Shown in pieces: positions 46,152-54,635 of a stretch of 64,000 nucleotides of DNA; position 1 is the first letter of the stretch, and every line of letters starts with the position of its first letter. Source of the DNA: Jiella marina (lineage in GTDB: Bacteria > Pseudomonadota > Alphaproteobacteria > Rhizobiales > Rhizobiaceae); assembly GCF_024359545.1 (NCBI RefSeq), contig NZ_JAKQZG010000011.1, forward strand, positions 1-64,000. The letters run 5' to 3'. The position numbers and the translations under genes were made by a program. The notes under the pieces are model-generated. The model was given only the letters and a program-made list of their open reading frames with translations, was not told the DNA's origin and ran no database searches.

Positions 46152-48134
46152 TCAGGCGACGTGGAAGAGCCGTTCGATGTCGTGTTCGTCGATGGGCTTC
46201 GGGCGACCAAGATGGAAGCCCTGCATCATGTCGACTTCCATGTCGCGCAGGAGCCTGGCCTGCTCCTCGGTCTCGACGCCTTCCACGAGCACGCGGAACC
46301 GGCGATTGCGCACGAGCGAGATGATGTCGCGCAGCATCGTATAGCCCTCGCGGGTCTCGCAATCATGGAGGAAGCTGCGGTCGATCTTGATCAGGTCGAA
46401 CTGCCCCATCCGGAGAAGCTCCAGCCCTGAATAGCCGGTGCCGAAATCGTCGAGCCAGACCTGGATGCCGAGTTCGCGAATCCGCATCACATTGTTGAAT
46501 GCCTGGGGCTCGCAGGAGAAGCGTACGCTTTCGGTGATCTCGAGGGCGAGATTTTGCGGCCGGATGCCGTGCCGGCCCAACGTTTCGGCGAGGCGCAAGG
46601 GAAATCCCGGTGCGCGCAACTGGACGGACGACACGTTCACAGAGACGATCGCGCCGAGTTTGCGCTCGGCCATGTCGGCGCACACCCGGTCGATCATCCA
46701 CAGACCGAGCGGAATGATCGCCCCGGTTTTCTCGGCAAGCGGGATGAACACGGCGGGGCTGATCGCGCTGTGGTCGAGATCCTTGAGGCGCATGAGAGAT
46801 TCGAAGCCGAGGCATTCATGGGACTCGGCATCGACCAGCGGCTGGTAAACGACCGAGACCAGGTTCTTTTCGATCGCCACGTCGAGGAGTTCCGAAAGGT
46901 TCTGTCTGGCCTGTTCCTCGATGATCGTCTCCGGGTCGAAGATCGTATAGGTCGCGCGGCCGGAAAATTTCGAAGCGTACAGCGCGCGGTCTGCCTCCTG
47001 GAGCAGGGTATTAAGGTCGGCCCCCATCGGCTGGCGCGTCATCGATGCGCCGACACTGATCGTGACCACACTCCCGCCATCGCTCCGGTCCGGATGATCG
47101 ATGCCGAGCCCTTCGACGGCTTCACACAGCCGCTCCGCCAAGGCGCTGAGCTGTTCAGAATCCTCCACCCCGCACAGGACGACGAACTCCTCGCCGCCAT
47201 AGCGTCCGGCGATGGAGCCATTGGCCTCTGCCGTCTCATGGATCGTGCGCGCGAGCTTGACGAGACAGTCGTCTCCAGCCTGGTGGCCGAGCCGGTCGTT
47301 GAAGCGCTTGAAATAGTCGACGTCGATCAGAAGCACCCCGATATTCGTCACGGATCGGTTGAGCCAGAGGCGGCGCATGAGATCGAATTCACGGGTGAAG
47401 GCCCGCCGGTTCTTCAGGCCGGTCAGCGGATCCGTATTGGCGATCTCGACGAGCTGACGGCCCTTCTCCTTGGCTTCGTTTTCCTGCATCTCCGCATGCA
47501 GACCATGCAGGAAGGTCTGATAGCGCTCGACGCCGAGACGCCAGGAAAGATAGAGCGACAGGGCGCACAGATTGATGAAATAGATCGACAGGATCGTGCG
47601 CGTCGTCAGGCCCACGTCGAGCCGGAAATAGACGATGCCGGCGTAGAAGCCGGTAATCAGCAACGACGAAATCGCCGAAAGCCAGAAGCGGAAATTGAAA
47701 AAGAGGTTGGAGCCGAGAATGAACACGGTTCCGAACACCACGAAGTCGGACAGCGCATTCTGGTGCTCGGTCTGGGTCGCAACGAGCAGCCAGCCCACGC
47801 CTCCCGCCACGAGGGCGGCGGCGGCAACCATTTGCAGGCGCGAAAGCGAACACTCAAAGCGGATGCAGCACTCGGTCAGCGTCAGAAAGAAGATGCCGAG
47901 TGCGAAACGCGTCGCGATGAGACTGCCGGCGACATCCGGAAACAGCCATGCGTCGAACAGTCCGTAAAGGAGATAGGTGAGGACAGCAGTCCAGAGGCCA
48001 CCCCTGACCGCACGGCGGATCTGGGCTTCGTTCTTTTGTCGAAACGCGTCATGAAGGAGAGGATCGGCGATCTTCCATCTCGCCCGTCTCATCTCTTCGA
48101 CGACGCGCGCCGCAAGATTGTCGCTCAGTTGCAT
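46152..48134 (-). CDS. Integral membrane GGDEF-EAL protein
   Basis: 660 residues from the ATG at 48134 (MQLSDNLAARVVEEM); an ATG at 48203 adds 23 unconserved residues and lacks a ribosome binding site. Six or so membrane segments fill residues 45-215. The GGDEF domain (about 235-400) has the motif GGEEF and no RxxD site. The EAL domain (about 420-655) has ESL in place of EAL but keeps the Glu, and has NVSSVQL, EITES, DDFGTGYS, KIDRS and EGVET. Both synthesis and hydrolysis of c-di-GMP are possible. It is convergent with the VWA gene. Confidence 0.92.
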   Translation of the reverse strand: MQLSDNLAARVVEEMRRARWKIADPLLHDAFRQKNEAQIRRAVRGGLWTAVLTYLLYGLFDAWLFPDVAGSLIATRFALGIFFLTLTECCIRFECSLSRLQMVAAAALVAGGVGWLLVATQTEHQNALSDFVVFGTVFILGSNLFFNFRFWLSAISSLLITGFYAGIVYFRLDVGLTTRTILSIYFINLCALSLYLSWRLGVERYQTFLHGLHAEMQENEAKEKGRQLVEIANTDPLTGLKNRRAFTREFDLMRRLWLNRSVTNIGVLLIDVDYFKRFNDRLGHQAGDDCLVKLARTIHETAEANGSIAGRYGGEEFVVLCGVEDSEQLSALAERLCEAVEGLGIDHPDRSDGGSVVTISVGASMTRQPMGADLNTLLQEADRALYASKFSGRATYTIFDPETIIEEQARQNLSELLDVAIEKNLVSVVYQPLVDAESHECLGFESLMRLKDLDHSAISPAVFIPLAEKTGAIIPLGLWMIDRVCADMAERKLGAIVSVNVSSVQLRAPGFPLRLAETLGRHGIRPQNLALEITESVRFSCEPQAFNNVMRIRELGIQVWLDDFGTGYSGLELLRMGQFDLIKIDRSFLHDCETREGYTMLRDIISLVRNRRFRVLVEGVETEEQARLLRDMEVDMMQGFHLGRPKPIDEHDIERLFHVA

Positions 48135-48626
48135 CCGCCTGCATTCCCTTTTCCACCGCTGACGGGCGGGATGATCGGGACGAAGCACGAGCGCGATCCT
48201 CATGTCTCGCGCGGTACAAGCGATCCGTCACTATCGGTCCGAGAACACGGAAATGCGAGCGGGTCTCCCCCGACGCGCCATTTCCGACCTCCATGCGTTT
48301 GCCACCACGGCATATGATGCACGCACGACCACCGCATATGATAGGATCGAATTACTACTAAGCTTCCGTTAATAGACGGGCGAATGCGGTCAAGCGCATC
48401 GAATAAATTCACCTCGACAATTTCAGATTGCTATAGATGTATCCCGCAATCGTTAAGAAATACATTTGCCGTCAGCCAACTCGCCTGGCGCGATCGGATT
48501 TTTCATCAGGATATCAGTGATCTTGAAATGGGGAGGCGTTGTTTCCTCTCGGCCGCCGCCGCGGCCCGCATTTTTCACTCTGGGCTTTTCACTCACCGGG
48601 TATCGAACGAACCCGAGGAGAGCCCC
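48135..48626. other. Divergent intergenic region, 492 bp, with a short direct repeat
   Basis: It lies between the GGDEF-EAL gene and the small basic secreted protein gene. A direct repeat occurs at 48305-48318 (CCACGGCATATGAT) and 48329-48342 (CCACCGCATATGAT), spaced two helical turns apart, which could be a regulator site. The part 48340-48480 is AT-rich. No gene is supported. Confidence 0.45.
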
Positions 48627-48839
48627 ATGATCCGCAACACCCTCATCGCTCTGGCCACCATCGTCGCCACCGCCTCCGTCTTCTCCGCCCCGGCCCAGGC
48701 CGGTGGCTGGCACAAGAAGCAGTACCACCACGTGAAGCACCACAAGGTCTGCCATATCAAGAAGAAGAAGGTCTTCGCCGGCTACGACGAGTGCGGCAAC
48801 AAGCTCTGGGTCTGGAAGCGCATCCGCCACTGCCACTGA
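48627..48839 (+). CDS. Small secreted His/Lys/Cys-rich protein (70 aa)
   Basis: GAGGAG lies 7 bp before the ATG. A signal peptide (MIRNTLIALATIVATASVFS, ending APAQA) is followed by a 45-residue mature part with eight His, many Lys and three Cys: WHKKQYHHVKHHKVCHIKKK, then AGYDECGNKLWVWKRIRHCH. Similar short basic proteins of unknown role are seen in Rhizobiales. Metal or nucleic-acid/LPS binding is conceivable from composition only. A terminator follows. Confidence 0.75.
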   Translation: MIRNTLIALATIVATASVFSAPAQAGGWHKKQYHHVKHHKVCHIKKKKVFAGYDECGNKLWVWKRIRHCH

Positions 48840-48902
48840 GCATTTCACCAGTCCCCCGCTGTCCGGCCCTCTCCCCCTCCCTCCCGAAGCCGGACAGTTT
48901 CC

Positions 48903-48936
48903 GAAGCCACCCCGTCCTCCCCGGGGTGGCTTCTTC
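48903..48936 (+). terminator. Terminator-like hairpin after the His-rich protein gene
   Basis: GAAGCCACCCC pairs with GGGGTGGCTTC around a 9-base loop, then TTC. The stem is strong but the T-run is short. Confidence 0.65.
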
Positions 48937-49085
48937 GCGTCTCAGGATGCCCGTCTCAATCCATTGATATTTCGAAAGAACGTGGAATTTTTCTACGCCG
49001 ACGCAAGGTCAATTTACGGAACCAGGCAGCGGCCTCGCAGTTTGGCACCTCGAAGCGGACAATCGCTCTCAAGAGGAATGATTCA

Positions 49086-49649
49086 ATGAAAACCGCCAGA
49101 ACAATCGCGGCCCTTGCCGCAGCATCCGCACTTGCTCTGCCACTCGCGACGACGCCCGCCTCGGCGGCCGTCAAGGTGGGCACGCTCGGCTGTCATAGCG
49201 ACGGGGCAACCGGCTTCATCATCGGCTCGTCGGAAGATCTCGTCTGCGAATTCACGCCCGCCGGCGGCGGTGCGCGCGAAGTCTATGCCGGCACGCTCGA
49301 CACGTTCGGACTCGATGTCGGCGTGACCGGACGCACGGTCATGACCTGGGCCGTGGTGATGCCGGACGGCAATGCCTATCGCGAGAGCGGGCTCGCCGGC
49401 ACCTATGTCGGCGCCACCGCGGAAGCTTCGGCCCTCGTCGGCGGCGGGGCCAACGTGCTCGTCGGCGGTTCCAACGACAGCTACATGCTCCAGCCGATCA
49501 GCGTGCAGGCCCAGGAAGGGATCAACGCGGCTGTCGGCGTTTCGAAGTTCACCCTCGAGCCGGCGCAGGCTGTTCCGACCACCGAGCAGCCGGTCGCCGT
49601 TCCGGCCGAGCCGGTGACGCCCGACGGGTCTGTGGTTCGGCCCAAGTAA
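49086..49649 (+). CDS. DUF992 family secreted protein
   Basis: 187 residues. A signal peptide (about 1-27, TTPASA-AV) is followed by a DUF992 domain: KVGTLGCHSDGATGFIIGSS, EVYAGTLDTFGLDVGVTG, GLAGTYVGATAEA, ANVLVGGSNDSYMLQPISVQ and GINAAVGVSKFTLEP. The last 35 residues are P/V/A-rich. DUF992 proteins are small periplasmic proteins nearly restricted to Rhizobiales; their function is unknown. The gene stands alone, with AGAGGAATG before the ATG region. Confidence 0.9.
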   Translation: MKTARTIAALAAASALALPLATTPASAAVKVGTLGCHSDGATGFIIGSSEDLVCEFTPAGGGAREVYAGTLDTFGLDVGVTGRTVMTWAVVMPDGNAYRESGLAGTYVGATAEASALVGGGANVLVGGSNDSYMLQPISVQAQEGINAAVGVSKFTLEPAQAVPTTEQPVAVPAEPVTPDGSVVRPK

Positions 49650-49791
49650 ACCGGAACGACGCATGCGTTTCACTGATGGCGGTGCCCCAGGGTGCCGCCA
49701 TTTTTTGTGAGCGCTCGACACTCCACCCCTTCCCGCGACTTCGACAAATCCGCTATCGGAAACGACGCATTTCGATTCGCAAAGGCAAACC

Positions 49792-50409
49792 ATGACCATT
49801 CGCGTGCACAAGGGCGACATTCCCGATCTCTCCCGCTACACCGGCCCTGTCGCCATCGACACGGAAACCCTCGGCCTCAACACCCGGCGCGATCGTCTCT
49901 GCGTGGTCCAGCTTTCCCCCGGAGACGGAACGGCGGATGTGGTGCAGATCGCCAAGGGTCAGACCGAGGCGCCGAACATCGTGACGCTCCTCAAGGACCC
50001 TTCGAAAACGAAGATCTTCCACTATGCCCGGTTCGACGTGGCGGCGCTCTATCACGCCTTCGGCGCGATGACCGACGGCATCTTCTGCACCAAGATCGCC
50101 TCACGCCTGACGCGCACCTACACCGACCGGCATGGGCTGAAGGACCTCGCGCGCGAACTGATCGGCGTCGATCTCTCCAAGCAGCAGCAATCCTCCGACT
50201 GGGCGGCGGAAACCCTGTCACCGGCCCAGGTGGAGTATGCCGCCTCCGACGTTCTTTATCTGCACGACATCATGGGCGTGCTCTACAAGCGGCTCGATCG
50301 CGAAGACCGGATGGAACTCGCCAAGTCCTGCTTCGCCTTCCTGCCGACGCGCGTGAAGCTCGATCTCGCCGGCTGGGACGAGGAAGACATCTTCTCCCAC
50401 TCGATCTGA
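49792..50409 (+). CDS. rnd: Short ribonuclease D (DEDDy 3'-5' exoribonuclease)
   Basis: 205 residues, covering only the exonuclease domain; the HRDC domains of enterobacterial RNase D are absent, as is common in alphaproteobacteria. The catalytic residues are visible: VAIDTETLGL (Exo I, D and E), HYARFDVAAL (Exo II), and YAASDVLYLHDI (Exo III, Y and D). It trims structured RNA 3' ends such as tRNA precursors. Confidence 0.92.
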   Translation: MTIRVHKGDIPDLSRYTGPVAIDTETLGLNTRRDRLCVVQLSPGDGTADVVQIAKGQTEAPNIVTLLKDPSKTKIFHYARFDVAALYHAFGAMTDGIFCTKIASRLTRTYTDRHGLKDLARELIGVDLSKQQQSSDWAAETLSPAQVEYAASDVLYLHDIMGVLYKRLDREDRMELAKSCFAFLPTRVKLDLAGWDEEDIFSHSI

Positions 50410-51198
50410 GCGCAAGGATGCACTCTCGAACCGAGATGCCGCATCACAGCTTCGACGAACAGCGCTGGTGGGACACTTTTCCAGCGCGTTTCGGCAATCG
50501 GGGCGCAGAATAGCTCGGCGATCGCGTGTCTCGCGACAGGCCTGCGCGTCGAGACCGCTCTGCAAGCCGAGGCAAGAGGCAGCCTGCCTCTATCACGCCA
50601 GGTTCTCTCAGGGTCCATGCCCCCTCGAAGCGGGCCGAGGTCTCATCCCTGGTGCCAAGACGGAGCGCCAATGAGCCGGGGGGCGATATATTTACCTTTA
50701 TTTAACGTTTCTTTCCCTGATCGCTCTCCTGTTCGCGGGGCGAGGCGCCGCCGGCCGCGCTACGCTCTACCGCGTTCCCGGCCCGTATTGCCAAGCCGAG
50801 CAGCGACGCAGGACGGATATCCCAAGCGTCGCAATCGGGACAAAGCGAGCCTCGAATGCGAGCCTTGCGTCGCGTTCAAGACCACCGATTTCTGCATAGA
50901 TGTTATGCAAAATTGCCCCAGAAATGCACATCGCCGGTTCCCGGTCTCGGCAACGGTGCAATCCCTTGTTCGCGGGGTTCGCCGACGCTTCAAATACTCC
51001 GGATTTTCCGATTATTTTTCAGCTGTTTAATCGACAGAACGAGGAGGAGCATCGGGACACGCCAGCGAGGGATCGCTGCCCAATAAGCTTGCTCTGAGCT
51101 TACTGTTTTTTAGGCACGCTGACGAATGTTCGCGATCCGTCATTCCATGTCGCAAACAGACTGCCGAAGCAGGGCGAAAACCTCCAAATGCGGGTCAC
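50410..51198. other. Gene-poor region, 789 bp
   Basis: No frame here has convincing coding character. Features seen are an AT-rich patch at 50684-50712 (GATATATTTACCTTTATTTA) and a small hairpin with T-run at 51085-51112 (TAAGCT ... AGCTTA, then CTGTTTTTT). The stretch 50760-50890 has repeated GCGTCGC/GCGAGCCT-type motifs. An unrecognised small RNA cannot be excluded. Confidence 0.4.
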
Positions 51199-51336
51199 AT
51201 GCAATCGCGGTTCAGAAAGGTCGCCGCCATGGTCCACAGCATCCTCCGCAACGAAGCCGTCCAGGCCGTCGCCGTCACCGCCCTCATCTCCGCCGCCCTG
51301 CTCCTGACGGTCGGTGTCCTCACTGTTGTGGCGTAA
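51199..51336 (+). CDS. Possible small membrane protein (45 or 35 aa)
   Basis: In-frame ATGs at 51199 and 51229; the second has AAAGG about 8 bp upstream. The shorter product is MVHSILRNEAVQAVAVTALI followed by SAALLLTVGVLTVVA: a short polar N-terminus and one membrane helix. A clean rho-independent terminator lies 60 bp after the stop, which supports a real short transcription unit. The family is unknown. Confidence 0.45.
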   Translation: MQSRFRKVAAMVHSILRNEAVQAVAVTALISAALLLTVGVLTVVA

Positions 51337-51395
51337 GACGAACGTCCTATCGGGCGCAGAAAATCCGGGCAATCTGCTCGTGAAACCAGACAAGA

Positions 51396-51432
51396 CCGGA
51401 GACGAACAATGTATCGTCTCCGGTTTTCTTTT
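51396..51432 (+). terminator. Rho-independent terminator of the small gene at 51199
   Basis: A perfect 10-bp stem (CCGGAGACGA / TCGTCTCCGG) with an 8-base loop is followed by TTTTCTTTT. Confidence 0.85.
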
Positions 51433-51488
51433 GGCCTGAACACATCTTTCAGCCGGCCGATTTGCCTCGGGCAATGGGTCGGGCGCAA

Positions 51489-52316
51489 TCAGATCGTGAT
51501 CCGGCGGAGGGCGGCATCGGGATGGCGCCGCCCTTTCCATTGTTTCGGATAGCCGAACGACACCTCCTCGAAGCGCACGCCGTCGATCACGTGGCTCGAT
51601 GGCATATGGAGATGGCCCGAAACCACGGCCCTGGCGCGATAGCGCCGATGCCAGTCTCGCGTCGCCTGTGTCCCGCACCACAGGGAGAAGCGCGGAATGC
51701 GCGGCGGCTTCGCGAGTTCTTCGCGTAGCGGCCAGTGATTGACGAGAACGGTCGGCAGTCCATCGTCAACGCCGTCCAGCCGGGCCGCGGTCGTCTCGCA
51801 ACGGATCCGGCACCAGTCCGCCCGACCCCCATGGGGATAGGGCGACAGGAACTGCTCGTCGGCGCAACGCACGCCGCCTTCCCGCGCCCAGGCCAGCGCA
51901 TCGGCCTCCGCCACATGGTCCGGGCGGAAGCTGTAGTCGTAAAGCAGGAACATCGGCACCAACCGCGCACGGGTTCCTTCGATGTCGAGTACCGGATATT
52001 CGTCCTCGGGCGTCAGCACGCCGTAGCTGCGACAGAGTTCGACGAAGGCTTGGTAGCGCTCTTCGCCACGCAGCGCGGCCGTTCCCGGCTCCGCATCCTT
52101 GCCCGACACCGCCCAGAGTTCGTGATTGCCGGGCACCCAGACCAGACGGCGGAACTTGGGCAGAAGCGCGTCGAACGCCAGGCGCATATGGCGCTCGGTC
52201 TCGCCCACATCGCCGGCCAGGATCAACCAGTCGTCCTGCCGGGACGCGATATCGGCCAGAGCTTCGCGATTGGCGGCAAAGCCCAGATGCAAATCGGCGA
52301 CTGCATAGAGTCTCAC
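51489..52316 (-). CDS. Metallophosphoesterase
   Basis: 275 residues starting with GTG at 52316, which overlaps the TGA of the upstream transferase gene (GTGA). The calcineurin-like metal motifs are complete: VADLHLG, LAGDVGE, VPGNHELW, VNHWPLRE and SGHLHMPSSH. It hydrolyses a phosphoester in the cytoplasm; the substrate is unknown. Translational coupling to the phosphopantetheinyl transferase gene suggests, without proof, a role linked to phosphopantetheine or acyl carrier metabolism. Confidence 0.88.
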   Translation of the reverse strand: MRLYAVADLHLGFAANREALADIASRQDDWLILAGDVGETERHMRLAFDALLPKFRRLVWVPGNHELWAVSGKDAEPGTAALRGEERYQAFVELCRSYGVLTPEDEYPVLDIEGTRARLVPMFLLYDYSFRPDHVAEADALAWAREGGVRCADEQFLSPYPHGGRADWCRIRCETTAARLDGVDDGLPTVLVNHWPLREELAKPPRIPRFSLWCGTQATRDWHRRYRARAVVSGHLHMPSSHVIDGVRFEEVSFGYPKQWKGRRHPDAALRRITI

Positions 52317-53167
52317 GAGACCGCCCGCCCCCGGGCGTCGAGCCTCGTCGAACCGATCTCCTCGATAGTCTCTTCCCTCATCGGGACCGCCTTCCTGAAC
52401 CGAACGTCGACGAAGTCGGAAGCCGTTGAAACGGCGATCGCCAGCCGGTGCTCCGCGCCGACCTCGCGCCGCAGGAAACGCCAGCGCCCCGGATCGTCGG
52501 GACATGCATCGGTGAAGCCGATCGCGATCGGCTCGGCATCGATCGAATAGGAAAAGCCGTCGAGCGGCAGCGCCAGCCCCATTCCCCGCGCCTTGATATA
52601 GGCCTCCTTCAACGTCCAGAACGCAAAGAAGCGTTCCGTCAATTCGTCGTCGCTTCCGGCCGCTCGTGCATGAGCGGCCTCGTCCGGGGCGAAATAGCGG
52701 TCGGTCAGCCCGCGCAGGTCGCTGGAGCGCGCGATCCATTCGACATCGACGCCGAGATCGCAGTGGCGACCGACCGCGAGCGCCACGAGCCCCCGCGTGT
52801 GGGACAGGTTGAACACGAGGCCAGGCGCTGCGTCCGCCTGCTCCGGGGCCACCGCCGGCCGCCCATACCGGTTCGGCTGGAAGCGCCAGTCGCCGGGCGC
52901 GATATCGGCGTGGCGCGACAGCACCGTGCGCACAAGAGCGCGGCCGGCCAGATATTCGGTTCGCGCGCCCTCGACCTTGTAGCGGTCGTAGCGCTGCCGC
53001 TCCTCGGCATTCAGGATCGTGCGATAGGCGCTGAGTTCGGCCTCACCGATCGCCGGAAGCTCACTGAGCCATACGGTGATTTCGGCTGCCCCGTCCCGTT
53101 CGTTCAAGGGGTCCCTTTCATTGGCGGTCGAAAAGCTCTCAGGGGTTTCCCACATCCCGGGCAGCAT
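52313..53167 (-). CDS. 4'-phosphopantetheinyl transferase, Sfp type
   Basis: 284 residues. The Sfp-type magnesium site is clear: CDLGVDVEWI and FFAFWTLKEAYIKARGMGL, with GLVFNLSHTRGLVALA before it. It transfers the phosphopantetheine arm from CoA to carrier proteins of polyketide, peptide, fatty acid or lysine pathways. No synthase genes are in the window, so the carrier is elsewhere. The start could be 53167 or 53155; neither has a strong ribosome binding site. The upstream gene is divergent. Confidence 0.9.
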   Translation of the reverse strand: MLPGMWETPESFSTANERDPLNERDGAAEITVWLSELPAIGEAELSAYRTILNAEERQRYDRYKVEGARTEYLAGRALVRTVLSRHADIAPGDWRFQPNRYGRPAVAPEQADAAPGLVFNLSHTRGLVALAVGRHCDLGVDVEWIARSSDLRGLTDRYFAPDEAAHARAAGSDDELTERFFAFWTLKEAYIKARGMGLALPLDGFSYSIDAEPIAIGFTDACPDDPGRWRFLRREVGAEHRLAIAVSTASDFVDVRFRKAVPMREETIEEIGSTRLDARGRAVS

Positions 53168-53185
53168 GGAAACGAGGGAGCGCCG

Positions 53186-53386
53186 ATGTCGAAGACACTG
53201 ATCATCCTGGGCCTCGTCATCGTGGCGATCGGCCTCGCCTGGCCGTGGATCGGCCGCCTCGGCCTCGGGCAGTTGCCGGGCGACATCATCATCCGGCGCG
53301 GCGAGACCACCTTCTACCTGCCCATCGTCACCTGCCTGGTCCTCAGCATCGTCGCTTCGATCGTCCTCTGGCTGTTCGGCCGCTAA
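53186..53386 (+). CDS. DUF2905 family small membrane protein (66 aa)
   Basis: MSKTLIILGLVIVAIGLAWP (first membrane span), then GQLPGDIIIRRGETTFYLPI, then a second span ending WLFGR. The motif LPGDIxIxRxxxxFYxPI is the hallmark of DUF2905, a two-span protein of unknown function in many bacteria. ACGAGGGAG lies 5 bp before the ATG. Confidence 0.88.
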   Translation: MSKTLIILGLVIVAIGLAWPWIGRLGLGQLPGDIIIRRGETTFYLPIVTCLVLSIVASIVLWLFGR

Positions 53387-53406
53387 GATCGGGGACGCTG
53401 CGGTCC

Positions 53407-54414
53407 TCAGAATTCCAGGCAGATCTTGCCGAAATGGGCGCCGGATTCCTCATGGCGGAAGGCGTCGGCAATCTCGTCGAGCGCGAAGCTCCGGTCGATC
53501 TGCGGCTTGAGCCCCGTCGCTTCGAGGGCGCGGACGAAATCCATCTGGTGCTGCCGGCTGCCAACGATGAGGCCCTTGAGGCGCTGTTGCTTCGCCATCA
53601 GGGCGGCAGTGGGGATTTCGCCCGACCGCCCCGTCAGGACACCGATGAGAGCGATATGTCCCGCGATCCGGCAGGCCGTGATCGACTGTCCGAGCGTTGC
53701 CGGACCCCCCACCTCGACCACGTGATCGACGCCGCGACCGTTCGTCAATTCGAGGACGCGCTCGCCCCAGTTCTCGGTCGTCTTGTAATTGATCGTATGG
53801 GCTGCGCCGAGTGATTTCAGACGCTCGAGCTTTTCGTCCGAGGAGGAGGTGGAAATCACGGTCGCGCCCATAGCTCTGGCAAGTTCCATGGCAAAGATCG
53901 AGACGCCACCGGTGCCGAGGGTGAGAACGCTGTCGCCGGCCTTGAGCCCGCCATCGACCACGAGGGCGCGCCATGCGGTCAGCCCGGCCGTCGTCAACGT
54001 CGCCGCTTCGGCGTGGGTGTAGCCCTTGGGTGCGTGGGTGAACCAGCTTGCCGGTCGCACCACGAGTTCGCGCGCATAGCCGTCGACGCCGTCACCGGGT
54101 GTCGTCTTGAAGTCGGCGACGGCCGCTTCGCCGTTCTGCCATTTGGGAAAGAAGCACGAGACGACGTGATCGCCGGCCTTGAACTCCTCGACATCCGCGC
54201 CGACCGCTTCCACCACGCCGGCGCCATCCGACATCGGAATGCGCCCGTTCTCGCTCGGCATCCGCCCCGAGACCACGCCGTAGTCGTGGAAGTTGAGGGA
54301 ACTTGCGTGGATGCGGACGCGGATTTCGCCGGAGCCCGGCTCACCCGGATCGCCGAGATCGACCAGCGAGAGCTTGTCGAGACCGCCCGGCTTGGCCAGC
54401 TTGATTGCCTTCAT
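53407..54414 (-). CDS. Zinc-free MDR/quinone-oxidoreductase-like alcohol dehydrogenase
   Basis: 335 residues from the ATG at 54414; a start 36 bp upstream is open but adds an unconserved tail. The GroES-like domain has HASSLNFHDYGVVSGRMPSE without the catalytic Cys/His pair or structural zinc cysteines of classical dehydrogenases. The Rossmann half has VLTLGTGGVSIFAMELARAM and VVEVGGPATLGQS. It probably reduces a quinone, enone or aldehyde with NADPH. It is convergent with the DUF2905 gene. Confidence 0.87.
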   Translation of the reverse strand: MKAIKLAKPGGLDKLSLVDLGDPGEPGSGEIRVRIHASSLNFHDYGVVSGRMPSENGRIPMSDGAGVVEAVGADVEEFKAGDHVVSCFFPKWQNGEAAVADFKTTPGDGVDGYARELVVRPASWFTHAPKGYTHAEAATLTTAGLTAWRALVVDGGLKAGDSVLTLGTGGVSIFAMELARAMGATVISTSSSDEKLERLKSLGAAHTINYKTTENWGERVLELTNGRGVDHVVEVGGPATLGQSITACRIAGHIALIGVLTGRSGEIPTAALMAKQQRLKGLIVGSRQHQMDFVRALEATGLKPQIDRSFALDEIADAFRHEESGAHFGKICLEF

Positions 54415-54547
54415 CGTCACACTCCGTCGCATCCCGCATTGCGTTCGCAAGCGGCTTTGGATTCAGATCGTTCGGGGTAACGAGCTAGGCGCAGCCAGGG
54501 TTCGGGCCAGGAAACGCTCCGTCCGAAGAGAGGAGACGGCAAGGCAA

Positions 54548-54580
54548 AGCCCCGGCCGATCAGGGAAATCGACCGAGGCT
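54548..54580 (-). terminator. Imperfect hairpin downstream of amt
   Basis: On the minus strand AGCCTCGGTCG faces CGGCCGGGGCT with G-U pairs, followed by TTTGCCTT. It lies 56 bp after the amt stop. Confidence 0.5.
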
Positions 54581-54635
54581 GTGCGAACAGGTCCAGCACC
54601 GAATGTTCGGATCGGCGCCAGGGATTGCGACAGGA

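Noticed and set aside
46554-48317. Plus-strand frame of 587 codons opposite the GGDEF-EAL gene
   Set aside because: An antisense shadow; the minus strand has intact GGDEF and EAL catalytic motifs.
50617-51030. 137-codon plus-strand frame in the gene-poor region
   Set aside because: Arginine-rich, low-complexity translation without motif, signal or ribosome binding site.
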